Positions 25,359 through 33,519 of a stretch of DNA of 64,000 nt are shown one piece after another. This DNA comes from SABI01 sp963663665. Its GTDB lineage: Bacteria > Spirochaetota > Spirochaetia > Sphaerochaetales > Sphaerochaetaceae. How positions within the stretch are numbered: position 1 is the stretch's first letter; the number at the start of each line of letters is the position of its first letter. Made by a program: the position numbers and the translations under genes. The DNA is taken from the NCBI GenBank assembly GCA_963663665.2, contig CAXXKP010000009.1:124001-188000 (forward strand). The letters run 5' to 3'. The notes under the pieces were generated by a model. That model did no database searches, was not told the DNA's origin, and saw nothing but the letters and a program-made list of their open reading frames with translations.

Positions 25359-25852
25359 GACAATAGAAAAATTGGATTTCTGACAAGTATCTTTTTTATC
25401 TCATGCACAACCTTGACACATTCTCATAAATGAGGCTCAAGTCTACCCAGTAATCTAAGTTAATAATTATGATAGTATATGAAAAAAATTTATCAAATTA
25501 CTTGAAATGGGATTTAATCCTAGTCATTGTTATAAATTATTGACAACTCTTCTACACTAATACATCTAATCTAATGGGTATCATGAATCACCTACTAGGT
25601 GATACACAATCTTCATATAGTTACAAATATTCATTTTGATACTTCATTTATATAGATTGAAGCATCATTTCTGCACAGAATCTCTTTTTTTCTTTTTACT
25701 ATTTGTTAAACGTATATACTTATATAGATAGATTTTATCCAAAAATTATAACTTTAAAATCAGAATTTTACTCTATTTTTATACCTAATTAGGTATTTCA
25801 ACAACCATTTTATTACAATATAGTTTAGATAGCATATATGAGGAGTGATTTA
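25359..25852. other. Intergenic region of about 490 bases, no gene recognised
   Basis: Very AT-rich sequence between gntR and the XRE regulator. I see no coding frame, RNA gene or clear terminator. Several TAT-rich stretches just before the XRE gene (for example around 25815-25835) could be its promoter. Confidence 0.4.
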
Positions 25853-26176
25853 ATGGACCGGTCAAATTTAGAGAAAATGATTATCTCCAATATCAGAAAA
25901 TATCGTCTTGAAAAGAACATGACTCAAGAAGAATTAGCACAAAAGTCAAACTTACAGACAGGATATATTGGTGGAATAGAATCTGCAAAAAGATTCCCCA
26001 AGATTGACAACCTTTATCAGATAGCAAATGGATTAGGTATTGATATAGCTTACTTAGTGAGTGAGGATGCAAATAGAAAAGTATATCAAGTAGCTGAGAA
26101 AATAACTAATATTGAAAAATATGTACATGATTTACTTCTGGACCAAAATATTCCAGATTCATCAAGGAATCAATGA
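25853..26176 (+). CDS. XRE-family HTH transcriptional regulator
   Basis: A 107-residue DNA-binding protein. The HTH_3 fold covers about residues 6-65 (IRKYRLEKNMTQEELAQKSN, then YIGGIESAKRFPKIDNLYQIA and LGIDIAYLV). The remaining about 40 residues form a predicted helix, likely for dimerisation. The start ATG 25853 has AGGAG seven bases upstream; an in-frame ATG at 25838 has none. It ends 25 bases from the end of the convergent diguanylate cyclase gene. Target genes are unknown. Confidence 0.85.
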   Translation: MDRSNLEKMIISNIRKYRLEKNMTQEELAQKSNLQTGYIGGIESAKRFPKIDNLYQIANGLGIDIAYLVSEDANRKVYQVAEKITNIEKYVHDLLLDQNIPDSSRNQ

Positions 26177-26201
26177 ATATCACAAGCTATTTAATTTCAT
26201 C

Positions 26202-27557
26202 CTAAGAAGCTGCTACTACCTGATTTCGCCCAGACTCTTTTGCAACATACAAGGCATGATCTGCTGCATCAATTAAATCAATCTCATTATCACAATTACA
26301 TGTGGGATAACTTACTACACCTATTGAAATCGTAGTTTTTATAACCTGGTTTTGACTAAGAAGTTGAGATTCTGTAGTAACCCTTCTTAAGTTTTCTGCT
26401 ATCTCCAATGTATCTTTATGAGATGCTCCTACGAGCACTACCAAGAATTCATCACCTCCATAACGGATGAGAACATCTCCATCTCTCACGACGCTTCGTG
26501 TGATATTGGCGATTTGTTTTAATAATTTATCCCCGACAGGATGCCCATAGGTATCATTAATCTGCTTAAAATGGTCCACATCAAACATAATCAGTCCTAT
26601 AAAACCTTCGCTAGATATGGCTCGAGCACATTCTTCTTTCAATCTCATTGAACCAAATCTACGGTTGTAAAAGGATGTTAGAGAATCAAGCGCTGCTAGC
26701 CGTTGTACCTGATCATGAGTAATTGCATTATGAAGAGCAAGCCCCAATCCATTACATAAGATATCAAGAATTGATATTTTTGATGCTTCAAATACTCGTG
26801 ATTTACCTATGACAAGGATACCAAGCATGATCTGCTTGTATTTAATTGGCTTCACGATCACTTGAACAGGACGATAGGTTGTAAGAACTCCCTCTAATAT
26901 AATATCTGGAGGGAAGTTCAGGATAATTTCTTTCTCATCAATCATTACTTCTTGAATAACTGAAATATTACTCAAGTTAGTCACTTCACTAATTCCTTTT
27001 GATTCAATTAACTGTAAATCCCCTCCCTTAATAACAAAAATTGCACCACTTTGAGCATCATAATCACTGATGAGCATTTCAAGAGCATTTTTACATAATG
27101 AATCAGTGTCCAAATGTCGACTTAACATTTGAGTATAGGTCCGGAGGGACATTTCTATTTTCATACTGTTTGAAATAGTATCAACGAGGCGATTGAAAGC
27201 TATCGCACTTTCACCTAACGCATCGAGAGAATCAACTTGTATATGGCATTTGATTCCATCGCAGTCTATAGGTTCATTTTTCCCAGAAATCTCATAAAGA
27301 TGATTCTCAATCTCCTTCATATGGTTCGCAAGGTTTCTTACTCTTTTTTCAACGACTGTTTTAGCAAGCATGATATTCATAGATCCAACAAGCAAACCAG
27401 CTAGAATACATGCTAGGCGAAACCAGAACGCATTAGTAATGTCTTGTGACACTCCAAGTAAGGACATGAATACAGGAAAGACAGTTCCTACAAACAAACC
27501 AAATCCCATCATCCATATTGCGAGATCATTAAAAACTTTTTTTGTTATTGCTGCCAT
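26202..27557 (-). CDS. Membrane-anchored diguanylate cyclase with GAF-like sensor
   Basis: A 451-residue protein. Two N-terminal hydrophobic segments (about 12-35 and 42-65) anchor it. A HAMP-like linker of about 60 residues follows, then a GAF-like domain (about 150-275; LSRHLDTDSLCKNALEML start) and a GGDEF domain from about 290. The active-site motif is intact (RYGGDEFLVVL), and an RDGD inhibitory I-site lies five residues upstream, so it should make cyclic di-GMP and be feedback-inhibited. The signal sensed is unknown. It is convergent with the XRE gene. Likely roles are motility or surface control. Confidence 0.92.
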   Translation of the reverse strand: MAAITKKVFNDLAIWMMGFGLFVGTVFPVFMSLLGVSQDITNAFWFRLACILAGLLVGSMNIMLAKTVVEKRVRNLANHMKEIENHLYEISGKNEPIDCDGIKCHIQVDSLDALGESAIAFNRLVDTISNSMKIEMSLRTYTQMLSRHLDTDSLCKNALEMLISDYDAQSGAIFVIKGGDLQLIESKGISEVTNLSNISVIQEVMIDEKEIILNFPPDIILEGVLTTYRPVQVIVKPIKYKQIMLGILVIGKSRVFEASKISILDILCNGLGLALHNAITHDQVQRLAALDSLTSFYNRRFGSMRLKEECARAISSEGFIGLIMFDVDHFKQINDTYGHPVGDKLLKQIANITRSVVRDGDVLIRYGGDEFLVVLVGASHKDTLEIAENLRRVTTESQLLSQNQVIKTTISIGVVSYPTCNCDNEIDLIDAADHALYVAKESGRNQVVAAS

Positions 27558-27774
27558 ATATAGAATTACCTTTATAAAATAACCTATTCTACTCCTCTTA
27601 AATTGTCAACAATTATTATTTACTTAAGGATATTTTTTTGACATGAGTTGCCTCAAATAATTTATATTTGTGTATATATGTCATAGTAATAAAAATATAG
27701 ACATCTCTCATCATAAAAAAATACTGTACTAACATCACTGCTACTACAGTATCACATCTAAAAAATAGGTAATT

Positions 27775-28614
27775 TTATAAGGAATAACTGAGCATTGCTA
27801 CCAATCTTTTCCATGAAATCCCACCATCAAGATTTACTTGTGGAATAACGGTAAGATTTAAGCCATCAAAGAATTCTACATTGCCAATTAATCCAAGAAC
27901 TAGATCAGAACTTAATGGTACAGTAGCGAATACACTATTGACAGTATGCTCTAACATCAAGGCGACAGTGTTTACCATAAGAGGCATATTATACCCTAAC
28001 ACATACTCTCCTTTGTAATCGAATGCGTTTTGTTTAGCACCACTACTTTCATAATCCCAGAAATCATCACTACCCGCTGCAGTATACATTTGATAATTTA
28101 ATTCATGATACGTTCTTATGATGATGCTCATCCATTCTCCCTCAAAGATTGCACCGGTGTCAAATTGGAAGGCTGCTCCGGCTCGCGCTTTTAAATATGC
28201 ACCACCTAAAGAATCGCTAACAAGAGAATCTGCAGCAGGACCAACTTTTATTCCTTCAAGGCTCATCAAGTCAAAGTCCCAACCAGTTCCTCCAGCGATT
28301 CCAAGATTAAATTCTAATATTGCTAAAGGAGTGAGTACTGCATCGACCTGGAGGGTTGCAGCTATTGGAGAAACCCCTAGAAGTGTTTTAATCTTAATAT
28401 TATTTCCGCTGGTCAGCATTGAGTCTCCTTGCAGAAAAGGAAATGAGAGATTATATGTAGCTTCTACTTTTGCTTCGGGAATAGTTGAAGCAATTATCTT
28501 AATGCTACCGCTGGTTGTAGGAGCACTATAGAGAGATACAGTAGTGAATAATAAGATGAGAATTACTACAATAACACTCATCCCTAGTTCTTTTTTTGAA
28601 TACTTTAATGACAT
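27775..28614 (-). CDS. Secreted beta-rich envelope protein, probable outer-membrane protein
   Basis: A 279-residue protein without a recognised family. A long signal peptide or anchor (about 1-31, core SVIVVILILLFTTVSLYSA) precedes a Gly-, Leu- and Ala-rich mature region of alternating beta strands (for example AATLQVDAVLTPLAILEFNL; GAYLKARAGAAFQFD). It ends VAMLSYSL. The pattern fits an 8-12-stranded barrel as found in spirochaete outer membranes. Its start has AAAGGAG upstream. About 70 bases separate it from ohrR, on the same strand, so it could share that transcript. The function is unknown. Confidence 0.6.
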   Translation of the reverse strand: MSLKYSKKELGMSVIVVILILLFTTVSLYSAPTTSGSIKIIASTIPEAKVEATYNLSFPFLQGDSMLTSGNNIKIKTLLGVSPIAATLQVDAVLTPLAILEFNLGIAGGTGWDFDLMSLEGIKVGPAADSLVSDSLGGAYLKARAGAAFQFDTGAIFEGEWMSIIIRTYHELNYQMYTAAGSDDFWDYESSGAKQNAFDYKGEYVLGYNMPLMVNTVALMLEHTVNSVFATVPLSSDLVLGLIGNVEFFDGLNLTVIPQVNLDGGISWKRLVAMLSYSL

Positions 28615-28684
28615 AACGAATCTCCTTTATGTATTGATATCTCTACTCTATCATACTGGTGTTAAAAAAGGATAAAAATATTGT

Positions 28685-29146
28685 CTATTTATTACATATT
28701 TCAAAAGACTGTAGAAGTGAATTAAGGAGGGATGTAATAGTCTCCATATCTTCATATCCTTTTTCGAATAAACCATCTTGAGTGAAACAAGCTTTTATTC
28801 TGTACGCGATTAATAAAGCCTTTTCTCTCATCTGATAGCCTTTATCAGTGAGAGAAACTCTCACAATCCGTTCATCAATAGTATCACGCGTGCGAACAAT
28901 GAGTCCTAATTTTTCCATTCTTTTTAGCATAGGCGAAATAGTACCAACATCGATATCTGTTTTAGAGCAGATATCACTCACCCTCTGATCATTTTCTTCC
29001 CAGAGTACCATAAGTGTAATATAGTGCAAATAAGTGATGCCTAATTCATCCAAAAGAGGTTTATAGAGAGCCATCACTTTCCTTTGCAATGTATATATTC
29101 TGAAGCAGAGTTGGTTTTCTAATAATAGTTCTGGATAATCTTTCAT
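28685..29146 (-). CDS. ohrR: OhrR-type MarR-family peroxide-sensing regulator
   Basis: A 153-residue MarR protein. The opening LLLENQLCFRIYTL matches OhrR, where the Cys of NQLCF (here Cys14) is the organic-peroxide sensor; Tyr residues expected to bond that Cys lie in MALYKPLLDELGITYLHY. The winged HTH is about 55-110 (VSDICSKTDIDVGTISPMLK; DERIVRVSLTDKG). Its ATG overlaps the glutathione peroxidase stop by four bases (ATGA), so both are made from one transcript. It probably represses that transcript through the repeat at 29647-29659. The downstream neighbour is a secreted protein gene. Confidence 0.88.
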   Translation of the reverse strand: MKDYPELLLENQLCFRIYTLQRKVMALYKPLLDELGITYLHYITLMVLWEENDQRVSDICSKTDIDVGTISPMLKRMEKLGLIVRTRDTIDERIVRVSLTDKGYQMREKALLIAYRIKACFTQDGLFEKGYEDMETITSLLNSLLQSFEICNK

Positions 29147-29616
29147 AAGGCTTGTTCAATGTCGTTAACAAGATCTTTAGGGACTACAGTAGGTGCAAAT
29201 CTTTTTACATGCTCTCCATCTTTCGAGATAAGAAACTTAGTAAAATTCCACTTAATTGCAGATCCGAGTATTCCGTTCGCCTGCTCTTTTAGCCAGACAT
29301 AGAGGGGAGAAGCTTTTTCTCCATTAACTTCTATTTTTGCCATTACAGGAAAGGTAACCCCATAATTCAGTGAACAGAACTGCTGAATTTCACTGTCATC
29401 TCCTGGTTCTTGATGAGCAAACTGATCACAAGGAAATCCAATAATGACTAGCCCTTTACTTTTATAGGTTTTATAAAGCTCTTCTAATCCTTCATATTGA
29501 GGAGTAAATCCACACTTGCTTGCGGTATTCACTACCAAAACGGGCTTACCTTTCAATTGATTAAAACTATATTCATTACCATCTGCTGCTTTTACTGTAA
29601 AATCATAAAAACTCAT
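29143..29616 (-). CDS. Glutathione peroxidase family protein (Cys form)
   Basis: A 157-residue thiol peroxidase. The catalytic triad region is visible: Cys in NTASKCGFTPQYEGL (about residue 35), Gln in GFPCDQFAHQEPG and Trp in IKWNFTKFLI. It uses Cys rather than selenocysteine (TGC codon). The second Cys of FPCDQF may be the resolving one, so thioredoxin may be the true reductant. It reduces organic or hydrogen peroxides. The start has AAGGAGA upstream. Coupled to ohrR, it forms a self-regulated peroxide-defence operon, useful for an anaerobe meeting oxygen. Confidence 0.95.
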   Translation of the reverse strand: MSFYDFTVKAADGNEYSFNQLKGKPVLVVNTASKCGFTPQYEGLEELYKTYKSKGLVIIGFPCDQFAHQEPGDDSEIQQFCSLNYGVTFPVMAKIEVNGEKASPLYVWLKEQANGILGSAIKWNFTKFLISKDGEHVKRFAPTVVPKDLVNDIEQAL

Positions 29617-29646
29617 AGTACTTTCTCCTTATCTATTATATTGCAT

Positions 29647-29675
29647 ACAATATTATTGTTCACAATATTTGTCAA
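29647..29675 (-). promoter_or_regulatory. Promoter of the gpx-ohrR operon with overlapping inverted repeat
   Basis: On the minus strand TTGACA (29670-29675) and TATTGT (29647-29652) are 17 bases apart. ACAATA-T-TATTGT (29647-29659), an odd perfect palindrome, covers the -10. The AT-rich symmetric form resembles known OhrR sites. Binding by the operon's own OhrR protein is inferred. Confidence 0.65.
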
Positions 29676-29938
29676 TACATTTTTTAAATGATTTCAAATT
29701 CTGTAATGAAGGTGAACCCAACATGAGAAAAATATAAAAATAGATGAATTTTTGCTCCTCATTATGAGAATTCCTATCCACTTACGAGGAGCGATAATTG
29801 AAAGGGTGAGGATGATGGGACAACATTTCATTTTTTAAAGAACATAAATAACCCACTTATTTACTTCCAAGGAAGCTCCGTTCAACTAACTGCAGGAGTG
29901 AGAAAATATTTTAGATGGTCTTTCTCATTTTTTAATTG
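29676..29938. other. Intergenic region with two hairpins, possible small RNA
   Basis: Between the gpx promoter and the Gfo/Idh gene there is no coding frame of note. GCTCCTC (29754-29760) can pair with GAGGAGC (29786-29792). Further on TGAGAAA (29899-29905) pairs with TTTCTCA (29921-29927), followed by six T residues, a terminator shape in the plus direction. No annotated plus-strand gene needs it, so a small RNA is possible; no clear promoter was found. Confidence 0.3.
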
Positions 29939-29940
29939 CC

Positions 29941-30939
29941 TTACACTAATTCATCAAGATATACAACCTTGTTTCTTTCTAATGAGATAGAGGCAGCATA
30001 GGTTGCAAGGAAGGTTTTATAGGCATCTTGATAATTAGATAGAATGAGTGAACCGTCTCCAGTTTGAACAGCTTTTATAAAAGCACTGAGTGCTGTGTAA
30101 TGAAAAGTATTGCCAAAGAAGTAGGTTTGCTCACCCGCTTTTTGTTTGATAGTAGCTTTTTCATCCCATACATAATCAATTTGTGTAGTATCTCCATAGA
30201 TTGAAAAACCGATGTCACTCACTCCAGTTTTCTCATCAACAAAACAGCCACACTGAATTGAAGAAATAAGTCCAGAAGCGAAGGTAAATATGCTTATACT
30301 CATATCTTGCGTATTATAGTGAGGAACAGCCTTCATTAGACCTTGAGATCCTGCGCTGTATACAGATGTAATATCTCCAAAGAAATAGCGGAGTAAATCC
30401 ACGATATGAGTCGCTTGTTCATGGAGTTGACCCCCTGAACTCGAATTATCCCTCCACCACAGAGGAGGTGGCATCACACCGTTCCAAATACCACTCACAG
30501 CACCTACTTTCATATGTGCGATTGAGTCTTTAATTATTTGACAAATACTATTATACCTTGTTTGATATCCTACAGAACATAGTATCCCGGACTCTCTTAT
30601 CACCTCTACATTTTCTTTTATGGTTTTAGCATCAATTCCTAATGGTTTCTCGACATATAGATGAATTTTCTTGTTTGCTGCAAGCCTTTCAATATTGCCA
30701 TGTGCGTGAGGAGGCAGTGCCACGACAAGAGCATCTAGGCTATTTTCTTGTTTAAGCAGCTCTTCTTGTGATGAATAAAGATGTATCTGCGGAACTTTTT
30801 GTTTTGCGTCTTGAAGCGTTTCTATTCGTCTCGTTGCCATAGCTACAACTTCCACTTCTTCCATGAGTAAAAGATTATCTAGATGATAATGGCCAAACCA
30901 TCCTCCTCCGATTATTGCTACTCGTATCTTTTTCATCAT
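29941..30939 (-). CDS. Gfo/Idh/MocA-family sugar-type oxidoreductase
   Basis: A 332-residue NAD(P)-dependent dehydrogenase. The N-terminal Rossmann domain has VAIIGGGWFGHYHLDNL, then the typical VEKPLGIDAKTIKENV block with the catalytic Lys of EKPLG at about residue 96. The C-terminal domain has GGQLHEQATHIVDLLRYFFG, with the His of the usual D-x3-H region represented by THIVD. The start ATG 30939 has AAGGAG six bases upstream; the longer reading lacks one. Relatives oxidise inositols, glucose or amino sugars. The next gene upstream on the strand is an aldo/keto reductase, so both may serve sugar metabolism. The substrate is not known. Confidence 0.88.
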   Translation of the reverse strand: MMKKIRVAIIGGGWFGHYHLDNLLLMEEVEVVAMATRRIETLQDAKQKVPQIHLYSSQEELLKQENSLDALVVALPPHAHGNIERLAANKKIHLYVEKPLGIDAKTIKENVEVIRESGILCSVGYQTRYNSICQIIKDSIAHMKVGAVSGIWNGVMPPPLWWRDNSSSGGQLHEQATHIVDLLRYFFGDITSVYSAGSQGLMKAVPHYNTQDMSISIFTFASGLISSIQCGCFVDEKTGVSDIGFSIYGDTTQIDYVWDEKATIKQKAGEQTYFFGNTFHYTALSAFIKAVQTGDGSLILSNYQDAYKTFLATYAASISLERNKVVYLDELV

Positions 30940-31081
30940 AGTAAGCTCCTTGATATAAACGAGAAATACTCGCAATTCATGCAAAAGTGCAGGGTTAATT
31001 ACTAATACTCAATATAACAGAAAGAGAAACTAGAAGGTTTCCCCCTCTAGTTTCTCCCTATCACGAACAGAACAATATCAT

Positions 31082-32110
31082 CTATTTATGCTTGCTTGAA
31101 GCGGCCCATAAATTAATATCTCCTTCCACTGCATATGAATCTATTTCTTTAAGCTCCTCTTTGCTGAAAGAGAGATTATTAAGAGAATTAATATTTTCTA
31201 TTATTTGCTCTGGGCTTGAGGCTCCGATTAACACGCTTGTAACTTCTTCTCTTCGTAACACCCATGCGAGAGCCATCTGAACAAGAGATTGACCTCTTTT
31301 ATGCGCCAATGTATTCAATCCTCTTATTCGATCAAGGTTTTCTTTTGTTATCATTGAAGCCGAAAGAGCAGTACCTATTGTGCCAGCCCTACTCTCTTTT
31401 GGAATTCCATTAAGATATTTATCACTTAGCATCCCTTGAGCTAGAGGAGAGAAACAAATCGAGCCGACACCAAGTTTCTCAAGTGTTGAGAGGAGTTCAG
31501 GCTCAACCCATCTGTTAATCATTGAGTACGAGGGCTGGTGGATGAGAAGAGGTACGCCCATATCCTGTAAAATTTCATACGCTTCAACAGTTTTTTCTGC
31601 TGAGTATGATGAAATCCCTACATATAATGCCTTTCCACTATGATAAGCTTGTGCTAAAGCTCCCATTGTTTCTTCTAAAGGTGTATCTGGGTCATATCGA
31701 TGAGAATAGAAAATATCTACATATTCGAGTCCCATCCTCTCTAATGATTGATCCAAAGAAGAGAGAAGACTTTTTCTACTACCCCATTCTCCATAAGGAC
31801 CATCCCACATACGATAACCAGCTTTTGTTGAGATAATGAGTTCATCCCTATAACTAGAGAGATCTTCACTAAGAATCTTCCCGAAGTTCTTTTCTGCGGA
31901 TCCTGCAGGAGGACCATAGTTATTGGCTAAATCAAAATGAGTTATTCCATGATCGAATGCTGTATGAATCATCGCTCTTGCATTCTCAAAGGAGGTAGTA
32001 TCACCAAAATTATGCCATAATCCTAATGATACGAGAGGAAGCTGTAGTCCACTATTCCCTACTCTCTTATATTTCATCTCCGTGTACCTAGTTGCATCTG
32101 CTTTATACAT
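31082..32110 (-). CDS. Aldo/keto reductase (YghZ / L-glyceraldehyde 3-phosphate reductase type)
   Basis: A 342-residue NADPH-dependent reductase. It begins MYKADATRYTEMKYKRVGNSGLQLP, typical of the YghZ/Gpr group. The catalytic tetrad is visible: Asp in FDLANNYGPPAGSAE, Tyr of NNYG, Lys in IISTKAGYRMWDGPYG, and His in DIFYSHRYDPDTP. The NADPH-binding tail region VTSVLIGASSPEQIIENI is intact. The start ATG has AAAGGGG upstream. Members reduce L-glyceraldehyde 3-phosphate or methylglyoxal-like aldehydes. It lies upstream of the Gfo/Idh gene, about 140 bases apart. Confidence 0.93.
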   Translation of the reverse strand: MYKADATRYTEMKYKRVGNSGLQLPLVSLGLWHNFGDTTSFENARAMIHTAFDHGITHFDLANNYGPPAGSAEKNFGKILSEDLSSYRDELIISTKAGYRMWDGPYGEWGSRKSLLSSLDQSLERMGLEYVDIFYSHRYDPDTPLEETMGALAQAYHSGKALYVGISSYSAEKTVEAYEILQDMGVPLLIHQPSYSMINRWVEPELLSTLEKLGVGSICFSPLAQGMLSDKYLNGIPKESRAGTIGTALSASMITKENLDRIRGLNTLAHKRGQSLVQMALAWVLRREEVTSVLIGASSPEQIIENINSLNNLSFSKEELKEIDSYAVEGDINLWAASSKHK

Positions 32111-32353
32111 ATTTACCCCTTTCAATAGTAAATTATTTCTCTATTAATATTAATCTACTAATATCTAGATAATCAGACAAGGGAACTACAAAGCTTTGAG
32201 AGAATTCATCTTTCTGGAATTGATAATTCCCACTTTTCACATTATGCTCTACCTATAGGAATAAACAATAAATTATTCACTTTTATTTAGATATGAGTCA
32301 TGGTGTAATTGATAATTACATGCATACAAGACTGAAAGGAAGAGGACCAACAC

Positions 32354-32647
32354 ATGAAAAAATTATGGATGTTACTGATTATTATCGTCACAATTTCTCT
32401 TTTTACATCCTGTTTAGCAACTGGTGATATTCTCCTTATAGGAGAAAAACCAGCAGGTTTTCTGTTAGGAATTTGGCACGGATGGATAGCACCTTTTGCT
32501 CTCATTCTAAGCCTATTCATTGATGGAGTGAGAATCTATGCTCCTTACAACACCGGATGGTGGTATGATGCAGGATTTTATATTGCAATCATTAGCGGGT
32601 TTGGAGGTATTTCTCTATTCAGAAGAAAGGATAAAAAAGACAAATAA
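32354..32647 (+). CDS. Small membrane lipoprotein of unknown function
   Basis: A 97-residue protein. A lipoprotein signal peptide (about 1-20, core LLIIIVTISLFTSC) ends in a Cys within LFTSC. Two hydrophobic segments follow: LLGIWHGWIAPFALILSLFI (about 38-57) and FYIAIISGFGGISLF (about 75-90). The protein ends in a Lys-rich tail (RRKDKKDK), expected to face the cytoplasm. The conserved-looking GIWHGWIAPF and YNTGWWYDAGF stretches suggest a real family, but I cannot name it. The start has AGGAAGAGG upstream. The signal sequence with later membrane helices is unusual for a lipoprotein, so the Cys may not be lipidated. Confidence 0.7.
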   Translation: MKKLWMLLIIIVTISLFTSCLATGDILLIGEKPAGFLLGIWHGWIAPFALILSLFIDGVRIYAPYNTGWWYDAGFYIAIISGFGGISLFRRKDKKDK

Positions 32648-32738
32648 GCACGAAAGATGATTCGAAGAATGGTAGGACTCAATTTTTCACTCAATTATTT
32701 CCCTTTACCACACTCTGAAATGCTTATATAGTGATGTC

Positions 32739-33416
32739 ATGAAAATAAAAGAAAGAATAATAAATGCAACTTTCCGATTCCTCTTTAATCTATTCTATAA
32801 GTTCGATAAAAGTGAATTACAAAAAATCCCGAAAACAGGCCCTTTGTTGTTAATTACAAACCACACGAGTGTATTTGATGGTCCATTAATATATGTATTT
32901 TTACAACCATGCAATGTTCTTGCTATGGCAAAGAAAGAACTGTGGAATAACTGGTTCACAAAAATGGTAATGAATGCATGGAGTTCTATACCGGTAGATA
33001 GACTGAATATGTCAAGAGAAACAATGGAATCTTGTTTCACCTCTCTCAAGGAAAATCGCATACTAGCAATAGCTCCTGAAGGGACTCGTAATAAAGAAGG
33101 CTCATTACAAGAAGGAAAAGCTGGTGTTGCTTTCATAGCTTATAAGGCTCAAGTACCAATAATTCCTCTCATTACTTTAGGTTTCAATGACCTTAAAAAG
33201 AATGTAAGAAAACTTAAAAGGACCCCACTAGTCATCAAAGTAGGACCTGCTTTTGAGATCATCAAAAAAAGCGGAAGACTTGATGCCACATCTCGAGGCG
33301 AATTGAACGATGAGATTATGCTTCGTCTTGCATCCCTCCTTCCAGAAAATAAAAAAGGATTCTATGCTGACAAAGAGAGAGAATTTACTCTTACACAGAA
33401 TATAGAGATCCATTAA
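32739..33416 (+). CDS. plsC: 1-acyl-sn-glycerol-3-phosphate acyltransferase
   Basis: A 225-residue membrane-associated acyltransferase that adds the second acyl chain to lysophosphatidate in phospholipid synthesis. The catalytic HX4D motif is NHTSVFDGP (about residues 43-51). The substrate-binding motif is APEGTRNKEGSLQEGKAG (about 115-132). An N-terminal hydrophobic stretch (FRFLFNLFYKF) contacts the membrane. The ribosome site is weak. It lies about 100 bases upstream of a RecQ-like helicase gene. Confidence 0.92.
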   Translation: MKIKERIINATFRFLFNLFYKFDKSELQKIPKTGPLLLITNHTSVFDGPLIYVFLQPCNVLAMAKKELWNNWFTKMVMNAWSSIPVDRLNMSRETMESCFTSLKENRILAIAPEGTRNKEGSLQEGKAGVAFIAYKAQVPIIPLITLGFNDLKKNVRKLKRTPLVIKVGPAFEIIKKSGRLDATSRGELNDEIMLRLASLLPENKKGFYADKEREFTLTQNIEIH

Positions 33417-33519
33417 CGTTGAGTTTTTATGTAACAATACAAATACACTGTATCATAGCAAGGATGTAATCGATCGTTCCTAAAAGAAGTGATTAACTCC
33501 TCTTTTTAGTACTAATAGC

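Noticed and set aside
28118..28531. Open frame of 137 codons antisense to the secreted protein gene
   Set aside because: It is Pro-, Ser- and Arg-rich as expected of an antisense shadow, and the opposite frame has a clear signal peptide and ribosome site.
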